DNA from: CAYOUV01 sp963790075
GTDB taxonomy: Bacteria > Chloroflexota > Anaerolineae > Anaerolineales > Villigracilaceae
DNA length: 64,000 nt
Assembly (NCBI GenBank): GCA_963790075.1
Contig: CAWBNG010000009.1
Location: forward strand, 186,001 to 250,000
Reading direction: 5' to 3'
Shown here: positions 8,478-15,894 of the stretch, in pieces
How positions within the stretch are numbered: position 1 is the stretch's first letter
Layout of the letters: every line of letters begins with the position of its first letter
Notes under the pieces: generated by a model
Told to the model about the DNA's origin: nothing
Database searches by the model: none
Seen by the model: the letters and a program-made list of their open reading frames with translations, nothing else
Program-made: the position numbers and the translations under genes

Positions 8478-9398
8478 TTACGAGAGGTACTGCTGAATGG
8501 TCTGGCTGCTGACCACTTGTCCGTCGTCCAGGACCAGCAATCCGGCCAAGGTTGGGTCGGCTTTTAACCAGGCCAGACCTTCCTGGCTGCCCAACAAAAA
8601 GGCGACTTTGGCGGCTGCCTCGGCTTCGATTACGGTCGGTGCCACTACCGTAGCAGTCAGCACATCGGTTTCGGCAGATTGTCCGGTGCGCGGGTCGATC
8701 AGGTGATGGTGAAGGACAGCGCCTTGCGTCCAGCGACGGCGGTCCTTACCCGAAGTCGCCACACCGCTCGCACCAACATGCAAGACAACAAATTCCTCAG
8801 ACGGATTAAAAGGCTCGGCAACACCTACTGGCCAGGGTCCCCCATGCAACCGGGGTCCGCTTATGGCGATATCGCCTCCCGCATCGACCAGCGCAGGGCC
8901 GTGCACTTTGAGGCGCTGCATTGCCTGGTGGGCTGCCCAGCCCTTGGCCACACCGCCCAGATCCAGGTGGACACCTTCAGGTAAATAGATCGTGCGGGAA
9001 GCCTCTTCCCAGGTCACTTCCGAGAGCGGGTTAATCTCCACAGACCTCCGCAAACCTGGTTGGATTTGCGCCTGCGGAAGGGTGTCAAAACTGCGGTCAT
9101 AACCGGCTTGAACAACTGCATCCAACACCGTCGGCGTGACCAGCCCAGCCGTGGCCGCCTCGGTCGCGAGCGCAGCCTTAAACACATCCCACAGAATCTG
9201 GCTGACATGAACCGGCTGGCCCGACATCGCATTTAAACGACTCAATTCGCTCTCGGGTCGAAAGCGGCTGAGCACCCGTTCCCATTCCTCAAACCACTTC
9301 GGGACCTCATGTAATACCAGTGGAGTTGGATCAGATGCCTGCTCTATGACAGCCAGCATCTGGCTGCCCATCGCGTGGAATGCCAGTCGATGCAACAT
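8478..9398 (-). CDS. apbE: FAD:protein FMN transferase
   Basis: ApbE attaches FMN covalently to Thr/Ser of target proteins such as FMN-binding domains of Nqr/Rnf, using FAD and Mg. Length is 306 aa. Family boxes seen: FHAMGSQM near the N terminus, DLGGVAKGWAAHQAM near 150, ALVDAGGDIAISG near 173, and LIDPRTG with the following T-V-V-A segment. There is no obvious lipobox or signal peptide, so it may act in the cytoplasm, or its N terminus may be mis-set. It starts directly after the stop of the small anchored protein gene. Which protein it flavinylates is unknown; no classic FMN-binding S(T)GAT target motif is evident in the cassette. Confidence 0.93.
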   Translation of the reverse strand: MLHRLAFHAMGSQMLAVIEQASDPTPLVLHEVPKWFEEWERVLSRFRPESELSRLNAMSGQPVHVSQILWDVFKAALATEAATAGLVTPTVLDAVVQAGYDRSFDTLPQAQIQPGLRRSVEINPLSEVTWEEASRTIYLPEGVHLDLGGVAKGWAAHQAMQRLKVHGPALVDAGGDIAISGPRLHGGPWPVGVAEPFNPSEEFVVLHVGASGVATSGKDRRRWTQGAVLHHHLIDPRTGQSAETDVLTATVVAPTVIEAEAAAKVAFLLGSQEGLAWLKADPTLAGLLVLDDGQVVSSQTIQQYLS

Positions 9399-9744
9399 CT
9401 AGGAAGTCTTGGTGGTCGTTACGGTTCCGGAGCTACCGCCACCATTACCGCTTTTTGCCTTCTTGGCCTTTTTAGCCGGGGCTGATACTTGCTGCACCTG
9501 CGGTGCCGCCCCACCAAGATAGATCTTGACATGCGGCAGCAGCGTTGGCACGACCTGCGGTGTTGGCGAAGGTTCCGGGGTTTCGGTCGGCGGGGGCGAT
9601 GTCACCGGATCAACCTGATTAGCCAGATCCTGTTTGGCGGGAGTGGAGAACATGTTCCAGAATCCCAAGACTCAAGGCAATCGCAACGGCAGCAATCACC
9701 ATCTGCACATCATTCCAGTTTTTGGACTTGGGTTTGTTTGCCAT
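9399..9744 (-). CDS. Small membrane-anchored Pro/Thr-stalk protein, frameshifted
   Basis: From the ATG at 9744 (AGGA 7 bases upstream) the reading MANKPKSKNWNDVQ plus one hydrophobic helix runs to ...ALSLG and then loses frame. One base earlier or later, the second frame continues as FWNMFSTPAKQ, a TETPEPSPTP stalk, a KKAKKAK patch and a Gly/Ser/Thr tail to 9399. Deleting one C from the CCC run at 9664-9666 joins the halves into a 114-aa single-helix protein. Without it the first frame stops after 40 aa, and the second has only a TTG start behind a stop codon. Sequence error or a recent mutation are both possible. It lies between the PepSY-like gene and apbE. Function unknown. Confidence 0.6.
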
Positions 9745-9766
9745 CATAAATTCCTGCTAAGCAAGG

Positions 9767-10255
9767 TTAATCTTCGCCGTCGTCGTGCTCATGATCATCT
9801 TTTTCGTGACTCACACCACTGTTGTTATTGCTGGCCTTCTTGGCCTGTTGCTTGGTCTGGACAGTTGTCTCAACACTACTCGAGGCGACTTGAAGCTTGG
9901 TTTGAGAAAGGATTTGCCCATCCAGGCCAACATACACCAAATTTCCAGAGCTAAAAGAAACCAGATAGGCATCGGCGCCGTTGAAAGTCGTCAGTTCGAC
10001 GCTGTACAGATCATCCTGCCCCAAGGCTTGCGCAGCCAAAGCGGCAGCCTGTTCGGCCATCACAGGTGTTGGCTGGGTTGGTTCAGGCGTTTCTACAATT
10101 TCGACCGGTTGGACCGTCTCGGTTACAGCCGGTTGAGCGGCCACCAGACTCGCCTTGGCTTTAGCCACCTCTTGATAAGCATAGGCAACGCTTGCCAGCA
10201 TCGCCAAAACAAAAGTCGTCAAGACCACAGAAATAAAGATTGAACTTTTACGCAT
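9767..10255 (-). CDS. Membrane-anchored PepSY-like protein
   Basis: A 162-aa protein with an N-terminal signal/anchor helix (FISVVLTTFVLAMLASVAYAY). A Pro/Thr/Glu stalk (ETPEPTQPTP) leads to a short domain around LAAQALGQDD...YLVSFSSGNLVYVGLDGQILSQT, which resembles a PepSY fold. The C-terminal tail is rich in Asp, Glu and His (EKDDHEHDDGED) and could bind metal ions. I set the start at 10255, where GAGGAG stands 9 bases before the ATG; a longer frame adds 20 residues without support. It leads the cassette with the small anchored protein, apbE and the haem protein, so a role in extracytoplasmic redox or metal handling is plausible but unproven. Confidence 0.7.
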   Translation of the reverse strand: MRKSSIFISVVLTTFVLAMLASVAYAYQEVAKAKASLVAAQPAVTETVQPVEIVETPEPTQPTPVMAEQAAALAAQALGQDDLYSVELTTFNGADAYLVSFSSGNLVYVGLDGQILSQTKLQVASSSVETTVQTKQQAKKASNNNSGVSHEKDDHEHDDGED

Positions 10256-10428
10256 GTCGAAAATCTCCTCAATATTGGTTTTTCGATATTTACTTACTGG
10301 TCGTTTTGAATCCAAATAAGTTACGGCTCAAATATTAGAGAATTATGAGAACAGTTCTCCCAATTGACTTTTTGCTTGGTACATTCCTAAAAGGAAAATT
10401 TTTTGGTTCCACCCACACCCTGCATAAC

Positions 10429-10454
10429 AAAAAAACGCCCTCAAATGAGGGCGT
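10429..10454 (-). terminator. Intrinsic terminator of the hisS/tRNA-His unit
   Basis: On the minus strand ACGCCCTCA/TGAGGGCGT form a 9-bp stem with a 2-base centre, followed by seven T residues. It lies immediately after the tRNA-His gene and is a textbook intrinsic terminator. Confidence 0.92.
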
Positions 10455-10458
10455 CAGG

Positions 10459-10531
10459 GGTGGCTGAAGGGGCTCGAACCCTCAACCACTTGATCCACAG
10501 TCAAGTGCTCTGCCATTGAGCTACAGCCACC
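10459..10531 (-). tRNA. tRNA-His (GTG)
   Basis: Reading the minus strand from 10531, the gene begins with the extra G-1 typical of tRNA-His, then GTGGCTG paired with CAGCCAC, and discriminator C73. The anticodon stem CTTGA/TCAAG encloses loop CTGTGGA with anticodon GTG. The T arm has GGTTCGAGCCC, and the D arm has AGCTCAATGGCAGAGC. CCA is not encoded. A TATAAT box 15 bases upstream and the terminator downstream allow expression separate from hisS, which lies 29 bases upstream on the same strand. Confidence 0.96.
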
Positions 10532-10546
10532 GCGATTAGCTGGGCG

Positions 10547-10552
10547 ATTATA
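10547..10552 (-). promoter_or_regulatory. -10 box for tRNA-His
   Basis: A perfect TATAAT on the minus strand lies 15 bases before the tRNA 5' end, inside the 29-base gap after hisS. The -35 region would fall in the end of hisS and matches poorly. Confidence 0.5.
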
Positions 10553-10560
10553 CCACAGCG

Positions 10561-11847
10561 CTATTTACTTGCGAGGATTTTACGAATGGCTCCAGCCACT
10601 TCGCTTCGTTGAACAGTCTGCTGGTTTCCGGATGTCAAATCCTTAACCGTTACCGTCCCCGCGGCGGCTTCATCTGGTCCGAGCACTACGGTTACACGCA
10701 TCCCAATCCGGTCTGCAAATTTGAACTGCTTGGGGAGCTTGATCGCCTCGGGGTAGCAGGTAACCTGCAATCCGGCCCGACGCAATTCAGCCGCAAGCGT
10801 ATACGATTCCAGCATTAAATCGTCATTGAAAACAGTGACCAAGACCGGGGCGGGGGAGGCATCCAGGCCTTTCGGAAGGAGTCCATATTTTTCCAGGATC
10901 AGCGTGACAACCACGTCCCCCATTGCATAACCCACTGCCGGAAGCGGATCGCCGCCCACATCCGCCAGAAGATTGTCATAGCGACCACCACCCAGGATCG
11001 AGCGCTTGATTTCACCGCCAACTTCCCAGGCCTCGAACACCGTGCCGGTGTAATACAACAATCCACGCACGATGGCCGGGTCGAAGCGAACGTACTCGCG
11101 CAGACCGAGTGCGTCGATGGCCTTGAAGAATCGCACCAGCTCCTCGGACTGCCGCCACAGGTCCTGGTCGGCCAGCATCTGCTTGACGGATTCGATCTGA
11201 ACCTGGCTTAAGCCGATGTCCGCGCCGTACTTCAACCAGGCCTCGATTGACATTTTTTCCCGCCGGTCAATCCAGGACGATACTGCCGGACGCTGATTTT
11301 TCGGAATGCCAATACCATCGAAGCGCGAATCCATCAGCTTTCGATTATTGACCAGGATCATGACCTCGCCCGGGGTGAGTCCGACCGTTTTAAAGAAAGT
11401 CGCCAAGACGGTCACCAGCTCAGCATCCGCTTCCGGCGAATCAACTCCCAGCATATCCACATTCCACTGGAAAAACTCGCGCGAACGTCCCTTTTGCGGA
11501 CGCTCGTAACGCCAGAACGGACCAAACGACCACCAACGGAGCGGGTAAGTCAATTCGCGCTGTTTCTGGGCTACCATGCGCGCCAGGGACGGCGTCAATT
11601 CGGGACGCAGCGCGATTTGATCACCCGAGCGGTCTGTAAAAACATAAGATTGTTCCTTGACCAGTTCCTCGCCGGACTTGGCGGCATAAAGGTCGAGGCT
11701 TTCGAGGATCGGCGCTTCGTACTCCTGATAACCAAACGATTCCGAGACCTGGCGCAAAACACCATATAGCCAGGTGCGCACAGCCATCAATTCTGGGTAA
11801 AAATCACGGGTGCCTTTAACAGATGGGATGATATTTTTAGAGGCCAT
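10561..11847 (-). CDS. hisS: Histidine--tRNA ligase
   Basis: Class II aminoacyl-tRNA synthetase that charges tRNA-His. Length is 428 aa from the chosen start. Motif 1 region VKGTRDFYPEL is near the N terminus, motif 2 is around WRYERPQKGRSREFFQWNVD, and the HisA signature VRGLLYYTGTVFE and motif 3 ILGGGRYDNLL follow. The C-terminal anticodon-binding domain starts near PAPVLVTVFND. I use the ATG at 11847, which has GGAG upstream; a longer frame adds 16 residues starting with poor context. The cognate tRNA gene lies directly downstream on the same strand, an enzyme-substrate pairing in one locus. Confidence 0.96.
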   Translation of the reverse strand: MASKNIIPSVKGTRDFYPELMAVRTWLYGVLRQVSESFGYQEYEAPILESLDLYAAKSGEELVKEQSYVFTDRSGDQIALRPELTPSLARMVAQKQRELTYPLRWWSFGPFWRYERPQKGRSREFFQWNVDMLGVDSPEADAELVTVLATFFKTVGLTPGEVMILVNNRKLMDSRFDGIGIPKNQRPAVSSWIDRREKMSIEAWLKYGADIGLSQVQIESVKQMLADQDLWRQSEELVRFFKAIDALGLREYVRFDPAIVRGLLYYTGTVFEAWEVGGEIKRSILGGGRYDNLLADVGGDPLPAVGYAMGDVVVTLILEKYGLLPKGLDASPAPVLVTVFNDDLMLESYTLAAELRRAGLQVTCYPEAIKLPKQFKFADRIGMRVTVVLGPDEAAAGTVTVKDLTSGNQQTVQRSEVAGAIRKILASK

Positions 11848-11898
11848 GAAATACTCCGGATCCAAACTGTATTTGATCCATAACCCAATATTCATTTA

Positions 11899-11927
11899 TT
11901 GAATTATGAAATTATCCCTGTTATAAT
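11899..11927 (+). promoter_or_regulatory. Sigma-70-type promoter for the methyltransferase gene
   Basis: TTGAAT at 11899-11904 and TATAAT at 11922-11927 are separated by exactly 17 bases. The start codon at 11976 follows after about 40 bases with AAGGAG in place. It shares the short divergent region with hisS. Confidence 0.7.
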
Positions 11928-11975
11928 GCGACTTATTCTACTTGAAGGTATGCGATCACAGGCAAGGAGCAAGCC

Positions 11976-12779
11976 ATGCAAATCAATTATCAAGAAACCA
12001 GCAAGGACCTGCTTAAGCGCATCGACATCCACGAAAAATATGGTGCAAAAAACATAGATCAATGGACTATTGACCTGCTCAAACCACAACCTGGAATGAA
12101 AATCCTGGACGTTGGCTGCGGAGCTGGAAAACAGTGCTTTTTATACCACGATTATACTAAAGGTCAGGCACAGATCACCGGCGGGGATTTCTCCGAAGAA
12201 CTGCTTGACAAAGCGCGCGCAAAAGATGCCGAACGCGGTGGGAGCAACACAAAATTCATGTTCCTGGATTTCAATCAGCGCTTCCCTTTCGATGACAATC
12301 AATTCAATTTGTTGTCCAGCGCCTTCGCAATTTATTATGCCTCCGATCTGCAATTCACCTTCGGGGAAGCGCACCGCGTCCTGAAACCCGGTGGGCGCCT
12401 GTTTGTTTCCGGGCCGCTTCCAGAGAACAAAGAAATGTTCTACGAGATCATCAAGGAAGCCACAAATAAGCCGATCCCACCCATGCCCGGCTCCAGTCGC
12501 TTTAAAGGCGATATTTACCAGACAATCGAAGGCATCTTTTCCAAAACCGATTTACATGTTTTCGAAAATCCAATCACTTTCCCTGAAGTGGCACCCTTCA
12601 TCGAATACGTCCGTGCATCGCTTTCCGAAGACCGAAAATTGTGGACCAGCATGTTCGGCAATAAAGAAGAGTACGAAGCCCTGATCGGCAAAATCGAAGT
12701 GGTCGCCAGTCGCTGGTTTGAACGCGATGGCAAGCTGGTGATGACCAAAGTCGTTGGCGGTATTCTGGCAACCAAATAA
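11976..12779 (+). CDS. Class I SAM-dependent methyltransferase
   Basis: A 267-aa methyltransferase with the SAM-binding motif ILDVGCGAGK at residues 43-52, an acidic strand-end at GGDFSEE, motif FPFDDNQFNLLSSAFAIYY and the post-motif RVLKPGGRLFVSGP. These are the type 11/25 methyltransferase signatures. The C-terminal part after residue 150 looks like a substrate lid but has no recognisable motif. An AAGGAG site precedes the ATG by 8 bases. It is followed by a PIG-L deacetylase gene 30 bases on, which suggests action on a sugar or small metabolite, but the substrate cannot be read. Confidence 0.85.
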   Translation: MQINYQETSKDLLKRIDIHEKYGAKNIDQWTIDLLKPQPGMKILDVGCGAGKQCFLYHDYTKGQAQITGGDFSEELLDKARAKDAERGGSNTKFMFLDFNQRFPFDDNQFNLLSSAFAIYYASDLQFTFGEAHRVLKPGGRLFVSGPLPENKEMFYEIIKEATNKPIPPMPGSSRFKGDIYQTIEGIFSKTDLHVFENPITFPEVAPFIEYVRASLSEDRKLWTSMFGNKEEYEALIGKIEVVASRWFERDGKLVMTKVVGGILATK

Positions 12780-12809
12780 AAACAAGTCATTCAAGCAAGG
12801 ACGACTGCG

Positions 12810-13448
12810 ATGAAACTTTACGGAAAACGAGTTCTTTGTATCGGCGCACATCCTGACGACATCGAACTTGGAGCCGGGGCTTTGCTGTATAGCATTCGTG
12901 CTTTCAGCAATGTGCTGTGCGTAACACTTTCAGACAATCAAAAAAACTCCGCTCTCAAACATGTAGTCGAAGAACATCGCGCCGCCATGTCCGTGCTGGG
13001 TGTGACCGAAGACCGCGACATTGTCGAGACCTTTGAAACGCGTAAATTCCCTGACGCCCGCCAGGAAATCCTTGAATACCTGCTCAAACTGAGACGTGAA
13101 TTCAATCCGGACATCATCTTTGTGCACAGCGAACGGGACATCCACCAGGACCACAATGTGGTGACGCAGGAAGCGCTGCGCGCTTTTCGCGGGATCACAG
13201 TGCTCGGTTTCGATGTTGTGCGCTCCAGTTATGGCTTCTTCCCTCACTTTTTAGTTAAAGTGACCGAGGAGGATGTAGAGAAGAAAATCGAAGCCCTGTC
13301 CCAATATAAAACCTACCACGACAAATATTATTTTGATCCAACGCTGCTAAGCGCAACCATGGTCCGGCATGGTGCACTGGCCGAATGTGATTTCGCAGAG
13401 GGATTCGATATTCTCAGAGTGGTAGGGGAATTTAAACCCTGTAATTGA
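12810..13448 (+). CDS. PIG-L/LmbE-family deacetylase
   Basis: A 212-aa zinc hydrolase of the PIG-L family, which removes acetyl groups from N-acetylglucosamine-type substrates (GlcNAc-PI, mycothiol and bacillithiol precursors). The zinc-binding AHPDDIE box is at residues 13-19, with the third ligand in IHQDHN (112-115). The family-typical D/E-rich YHDKYYFDP segment follows later. It forms a unit with the upstream methyltransferase and ends at a strong terminator. Bacillithiol-type or sugar deacetylation is possible; there are no neighbouring thiol-synthesis genes to support it. Confidence 0.9.
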   Translation: MKLYGKRVLCIGAHPDDIELGAGALLYSIRAFSNVLCVTLSDNQKNSALKHVVEEHRAAMSVLGVTEDRDIVETFETRKFPDARQEILEYLLKLRREFNPDIIFVHSERDIHQDHNVVTQEALRAFRGITVLGFDVVRSSYGFFPHFLVKVTEEDVEKKIEALSQYKTYHDKYYFDPTLLSATMVRHGALAECDFAEGFDILRVVGEFKPCN

Positions 13449-13453
13449 AGACA

Positions 13454-13488
13454 CCAAAAAAGCGGAGGCCGGGCCTCCGCTTTTTTGG
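13454..13488. terminator. Bidirectional terminator between PIG-L gene and SUF operon
   Basis: CCAAAAAAGCGGAGGCC (13454-13470) and GGCCTCCGCTTTTTTGG (13472-13488) are perfect complements, giving a GC core with A6 and T6 flanks on both strands. It serves the plus-strand PIG-L gene and the minus-strand SUF operon, whose last stop is at 13501. Confidence 0.93.
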
Positions 13489-13500
13489 TAAATAAATTAA

Positions 13501-13848
13501 TTAATCTTTTGGCAAGCCAAGCTGGATCATCTCGTCCACTACCCTGACCGGGTAAGCGGGGATATCAACTACTGCTGGCATCGTCAGTACTTTTCCTGAG
13601 CGCACATCAAATTTGGCACCGTGACGCGGGCAAACGATCTCAAATCCCTCCAGGTCGCCCTCACCTACCGGCCCATCGTCGTGACTGCAAATATCTGCAA
13701 TGGCGAATAAATCGCCAGCTATATTAAAGATTACGATCGGCTTGTCATCAATCTCAACAAACAGCCGCTCCCCGTTCGGGAGTCCGCTGAGGGGTGCCAC
13801 CTCGATAAATTCTGCTGTAGATTCGTCAAATTTTGTATAGTTGTACAT
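13501..13848 (-). CDS. Rieske 2Fe-2S ferredoxin
   Basis: A 115-aa soluble Rieske protein. Ligands are C54 and H56 in ICSHDDG and C73 and H76 in CPRHGAKFD, the C-x-H...C-x2-H pattern of bacterial Rieske ferredoxins related to dioxygenase electron donors. No TM helix or signal peptide. It is the last gene of the SUF operon, 5 bases after sufU, a position often taken by such ferredoxins in Chloroflexota and Actinobacteria operons. A role as electron carrier for cluster assembly is inferred from position only. Confidence 0.92.
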   Translation of the reverse strand: MYNYTKFDESTAEFIEVAPLSGLPNGERLFVEIDDKPIVIFNIAGDLFAIADICSHDDGPVGEGDLEGFEIVCPRHGAKFDVRSGKVLTMPAVVDIPAYPVRVVDEMIQLGLPKD

Positions 13849-13853
13849 ACCTT

Positions 13854-14250
13854 TTATTCCACCAAATCATCGGAAGCTTCCCCGAGACCATAAACGCCGG
13901 CTTTGAGTACTTTTAGCGAAAGCAAAGCACATTTGAGACGCACTGGTCCAAGATCAATTCCAAGCAAATCAAGCACAGCTTGCTTGTCCAATTGCTTGAC
14001 CTCGTCGAGAAGTCTTACCTTGAATTGACTCGACCAATAAATCAGCGGATGCCTGAGAAATGGCGCATCCATGACCATCAAAAGCCGCCTCGGTAATCCG
14101 ATCATCCCTGTCGACGCGCAGGGTAATCTCAATGTGGTCACCACACAATGGATTATCATCTTCAAAATGAATGTCGTTTGGGTCAAGATGTCCGCGAAAA
14201 AGCGGGTTTTTGTAATGTTCGATAATTAGTTCGCGATAAAGATCGTCCAT
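13854..14250 (-). CDS. sufU: SufU-type Fe-S assembly scaffold/sulfur acceptor, frameshifted
   Basis: SufU receives persulfide sulfur from SufS. The first frame gives MDDLYRELIIEHYKNPLFRG with Cys36 (NPLCGDH) and Cys62 (GHGCAIS) up to SIQGKT at residue 80, then reads out of frame and stops after 93 aa. The next frame resumes with LDEVKQLDKQAVLDLLGIDL, then GPVRLKCALLSLKVLKAG with the third zinc-ligand Cys. One extra base around 14008-14014 (plus strand AGAAG) accounts for the break; removing it restores a normal 131-aa SufU. The start overlaps the sufS stop (TAATG). As the only SufU in an otherwise intact operon, sequence error seems more likely than loss of function. Confidence 0.8.
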
Positions 14251-15497
14251 TAGTTAAATATTTCCTTCACTTTGTAAATCCCATCCACCAACTTGTCAAC
14301 CTCCTCTTTCATATTGTACAGGTAGAAACTGGCCCGCGTCGTGGCTGGAATACCAAATTTCTCGTGCAGTGGTTGGGCACAATGATGCCCAGCGCGGACG
14401 GCGATCCCGTCACGGTCAAGGATCTGGGCCACATCATGAGGATGGACACCTTCCAACGTAAAGGAGGCGACACCGCCTTTATGTTTTGATTCGGGACCAA
14501 AGACACGCACACCCGGGATTTCGACCAGGCGCTCCAGGGCATATTCGATCACCTCTTGTTCGTGGGCTGCGACAGTTTCCAAACCTATATCCATTAAATA
14601 TTCAACCGCCGCGCCAAAACCGACCGCCTCGGCAATCGCCGGTGTCCCTGCTTCAAATTTGTGCGGTAGTTCGTTCGGACTGAATGTACGCAACTTGACA
14701 GTCTTGATCATTTCCCCGCCTCCCATGAAGGGCGGCATCTTGTCAAGCAAATCCAGTTTACCGTAAAGGGCACCAATGCCGGTCGGACCTAGCATTTTAT
14801 GGGCAGAAAATCCCAGGAAGTCCACATCAAGTGCTTGCACATCCACCGGTATGTGCGGCACGGACTGCGCTCCATCCAGCAAGGTCAGAGCCCCGGCTTC
14901 GTGAGCTAATTTGATGATCTCCTGGGCTGGAGTGATCGTCCCAAGTACATTGGACATCTGCGTAAAGGCTACGAGTTTGGGTTCTTTTTCTAACAATTGC
15001 TTATACGCATCAAGGTCAAGCAAGCCGCTTTCACTGACTGGAATAAATTCAAGACGCAGGTCACGTTCTGAAGCCAGGATTTGCCACGGCACTAAATTCG
15101 AGTGGTGCTCCATTTCGGTCAATACGATCAAATCACCGGGTTTGAGATTGGCACGTGCCCAAGTGTAGGCTACCAGATTGATCAATTCGGTCGTGTTGCG
15201 GGTAAAAACAACCTGCTTGGCAGAGGGTGCATTGATCAACTTGGCAACCTGCCCGCGCGCAGCCTCGTACATGGCAGTCGCTTCTTCTGCTAACGCATGC
15301 ACACCCCGATGGATGTTGGCGTTATGCCGGCGATAGAATGTATCCATCGCCTCAATTACCACCTGCGGTTTTTGGGAAGTAGCGGTCGAGTCCAGGTAAA
15401 CTAAAGGAACGCCCGGGTGTACCTCCCGATTTAATATCGGAAAATCAGCACGGATTTTTCGCACATCCAGCGTAGTGCTGCGAAGAGAAGCGGTCAT
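14250..15497 (-). CDS. sufS: Cysteine desulfurase SufS
   Basis: PLP-dependent cysteine desulfurase that supplies sulfur as a persulfide. Length is 415 aa from the chosen ATG. Visible features: LDSTATSQKPQ near the N terminus, NTTELINLVAYTW, EMEHHSNLVPWQ, the PLP lysine in FLGFSAHKMLGPTGIG, and the active-site Cys in RAGHHCAQPLHEKFG. The start at 15497 overlaps the stop of the 94-aa upstream gene by 4 bases (ATGA); an upstream in-frame GTG region lies inside that gene. The typical SufS length and Cys context separate it from IscS. Confidence 0.95.
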   Translation of the reverse strand: MTASLRSTTLDVRKIRADFPILNREVHPGVPLVYLDSTATSQKPQVVIEAMDTFYRRHNANIHRGVHALAEEATAMYEAARGQVAKLINAPSAKQVVFTRNTTELINLVAYTWARANLKPGDLIVLTEMEHHSNLVPWQILASERDLRLEFIPVSESGLLDLDAYKQLLEKEPKLVAFTQMSNVLGTITPAQEIIKLAHEAGALTLLDGAQSVPHIPVDVQALDVDFLGFSAHKMLGPTGIGALYGKLDLLDKMPPFMGGGEMIKTVKLRTFSPNELPHKFEAGTPAIAEAVGFGAAVEYLMDIGLETVAAHEQEVIEYALERLVEIPGVRVFGPESKHKGGVASFTLEGVHPHDVAQILDRDGIAVRAGHHCAQPLHEKFGIPATTRASFYLYNMKEEVDKLVDGIYKVKEIFN

Positions 15498-15778
15498 GCG
15501 TCTTTTTCTTTCGGTGATTTCTTTTGGAGCGAGCGAATATGCTCGGAATTTACCGGATACCATAGAATTCGGTCAGGCACCATCCAGCCATCCGTTAGAA
15601 ATACATTTGTGCGGAACTGGACTGCCACCAATTTATTATCTACCTGGACGACGATCCCCTTAAGCCAGCCGCGCACCCGGTCTTCGTTCTTCTCGTGATC
15701 GCAATACACTTCAACCCGGTCGCCAACTTCAAAGGCGTGCTCGGTATCAGGGGATCGCATGTAAGAAAACTGTGTCAT
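15494..15778 (-). CDS. Small protein of unknown function in the SUF operon
   Basis: A 94-aa soluble protein I do not recognise. It reads FEVGDRVEVYCDHEK in the middle, then KGIVVQVDNKLVAVQF, TDGWMVPDRILWY and a charged tail KKSPKEKDA. The alternating beta pattern with VGDRVEV...WLKGIVVQV suggests a small barrel, SH3-like or Tudor-like (inference). It has one Cys only, so it is unlikely to be a cluster scaffold. It sits between sufD and sufS and is coupled to sufS by a 4-base overlap. AGGAGG lies just before the ATG. Confidence 0.75.
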   Translation of the reverse strand: MTQFSYMRSPDTEHAFEVGDRVEVYCDHEKNEDRVRGWLKGIVVQVDNKLVAVQFRTNVFLTDGWMVPDRILWYPVNSEHIRSLQKKSPKEKDA

Positions 15779-15817
15779 TCAACCTCCTCAGTAAGTGAAG
15801 CCCTCCCGGACAGGTAA

Positions 15818-15860
15818 AAGCATGAAACGCAAAAGCCGCGCGACCTCACGTTTCATGCTT
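15818..15860 (-). promoter_or_regulatory. Inverted repeat between sufD and the 94-aa gene
   Basis: AAGCATGAAACG (15818-15829) and CGTTTCATGCTT (15849-15860) are perfect 12-bp complements separated by 19 bases, in the 116-base gap that is the longest inside the SUF operon. There is no T tract. It may be an mRNA processing or stability element that adjusts expression of sufS-sufU relative to sufCBD. Confidence 0.5.
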
Positions 15861-15894
15861 TGGATACGCTCACCTCTTCGTGTGTCGAGATAAT

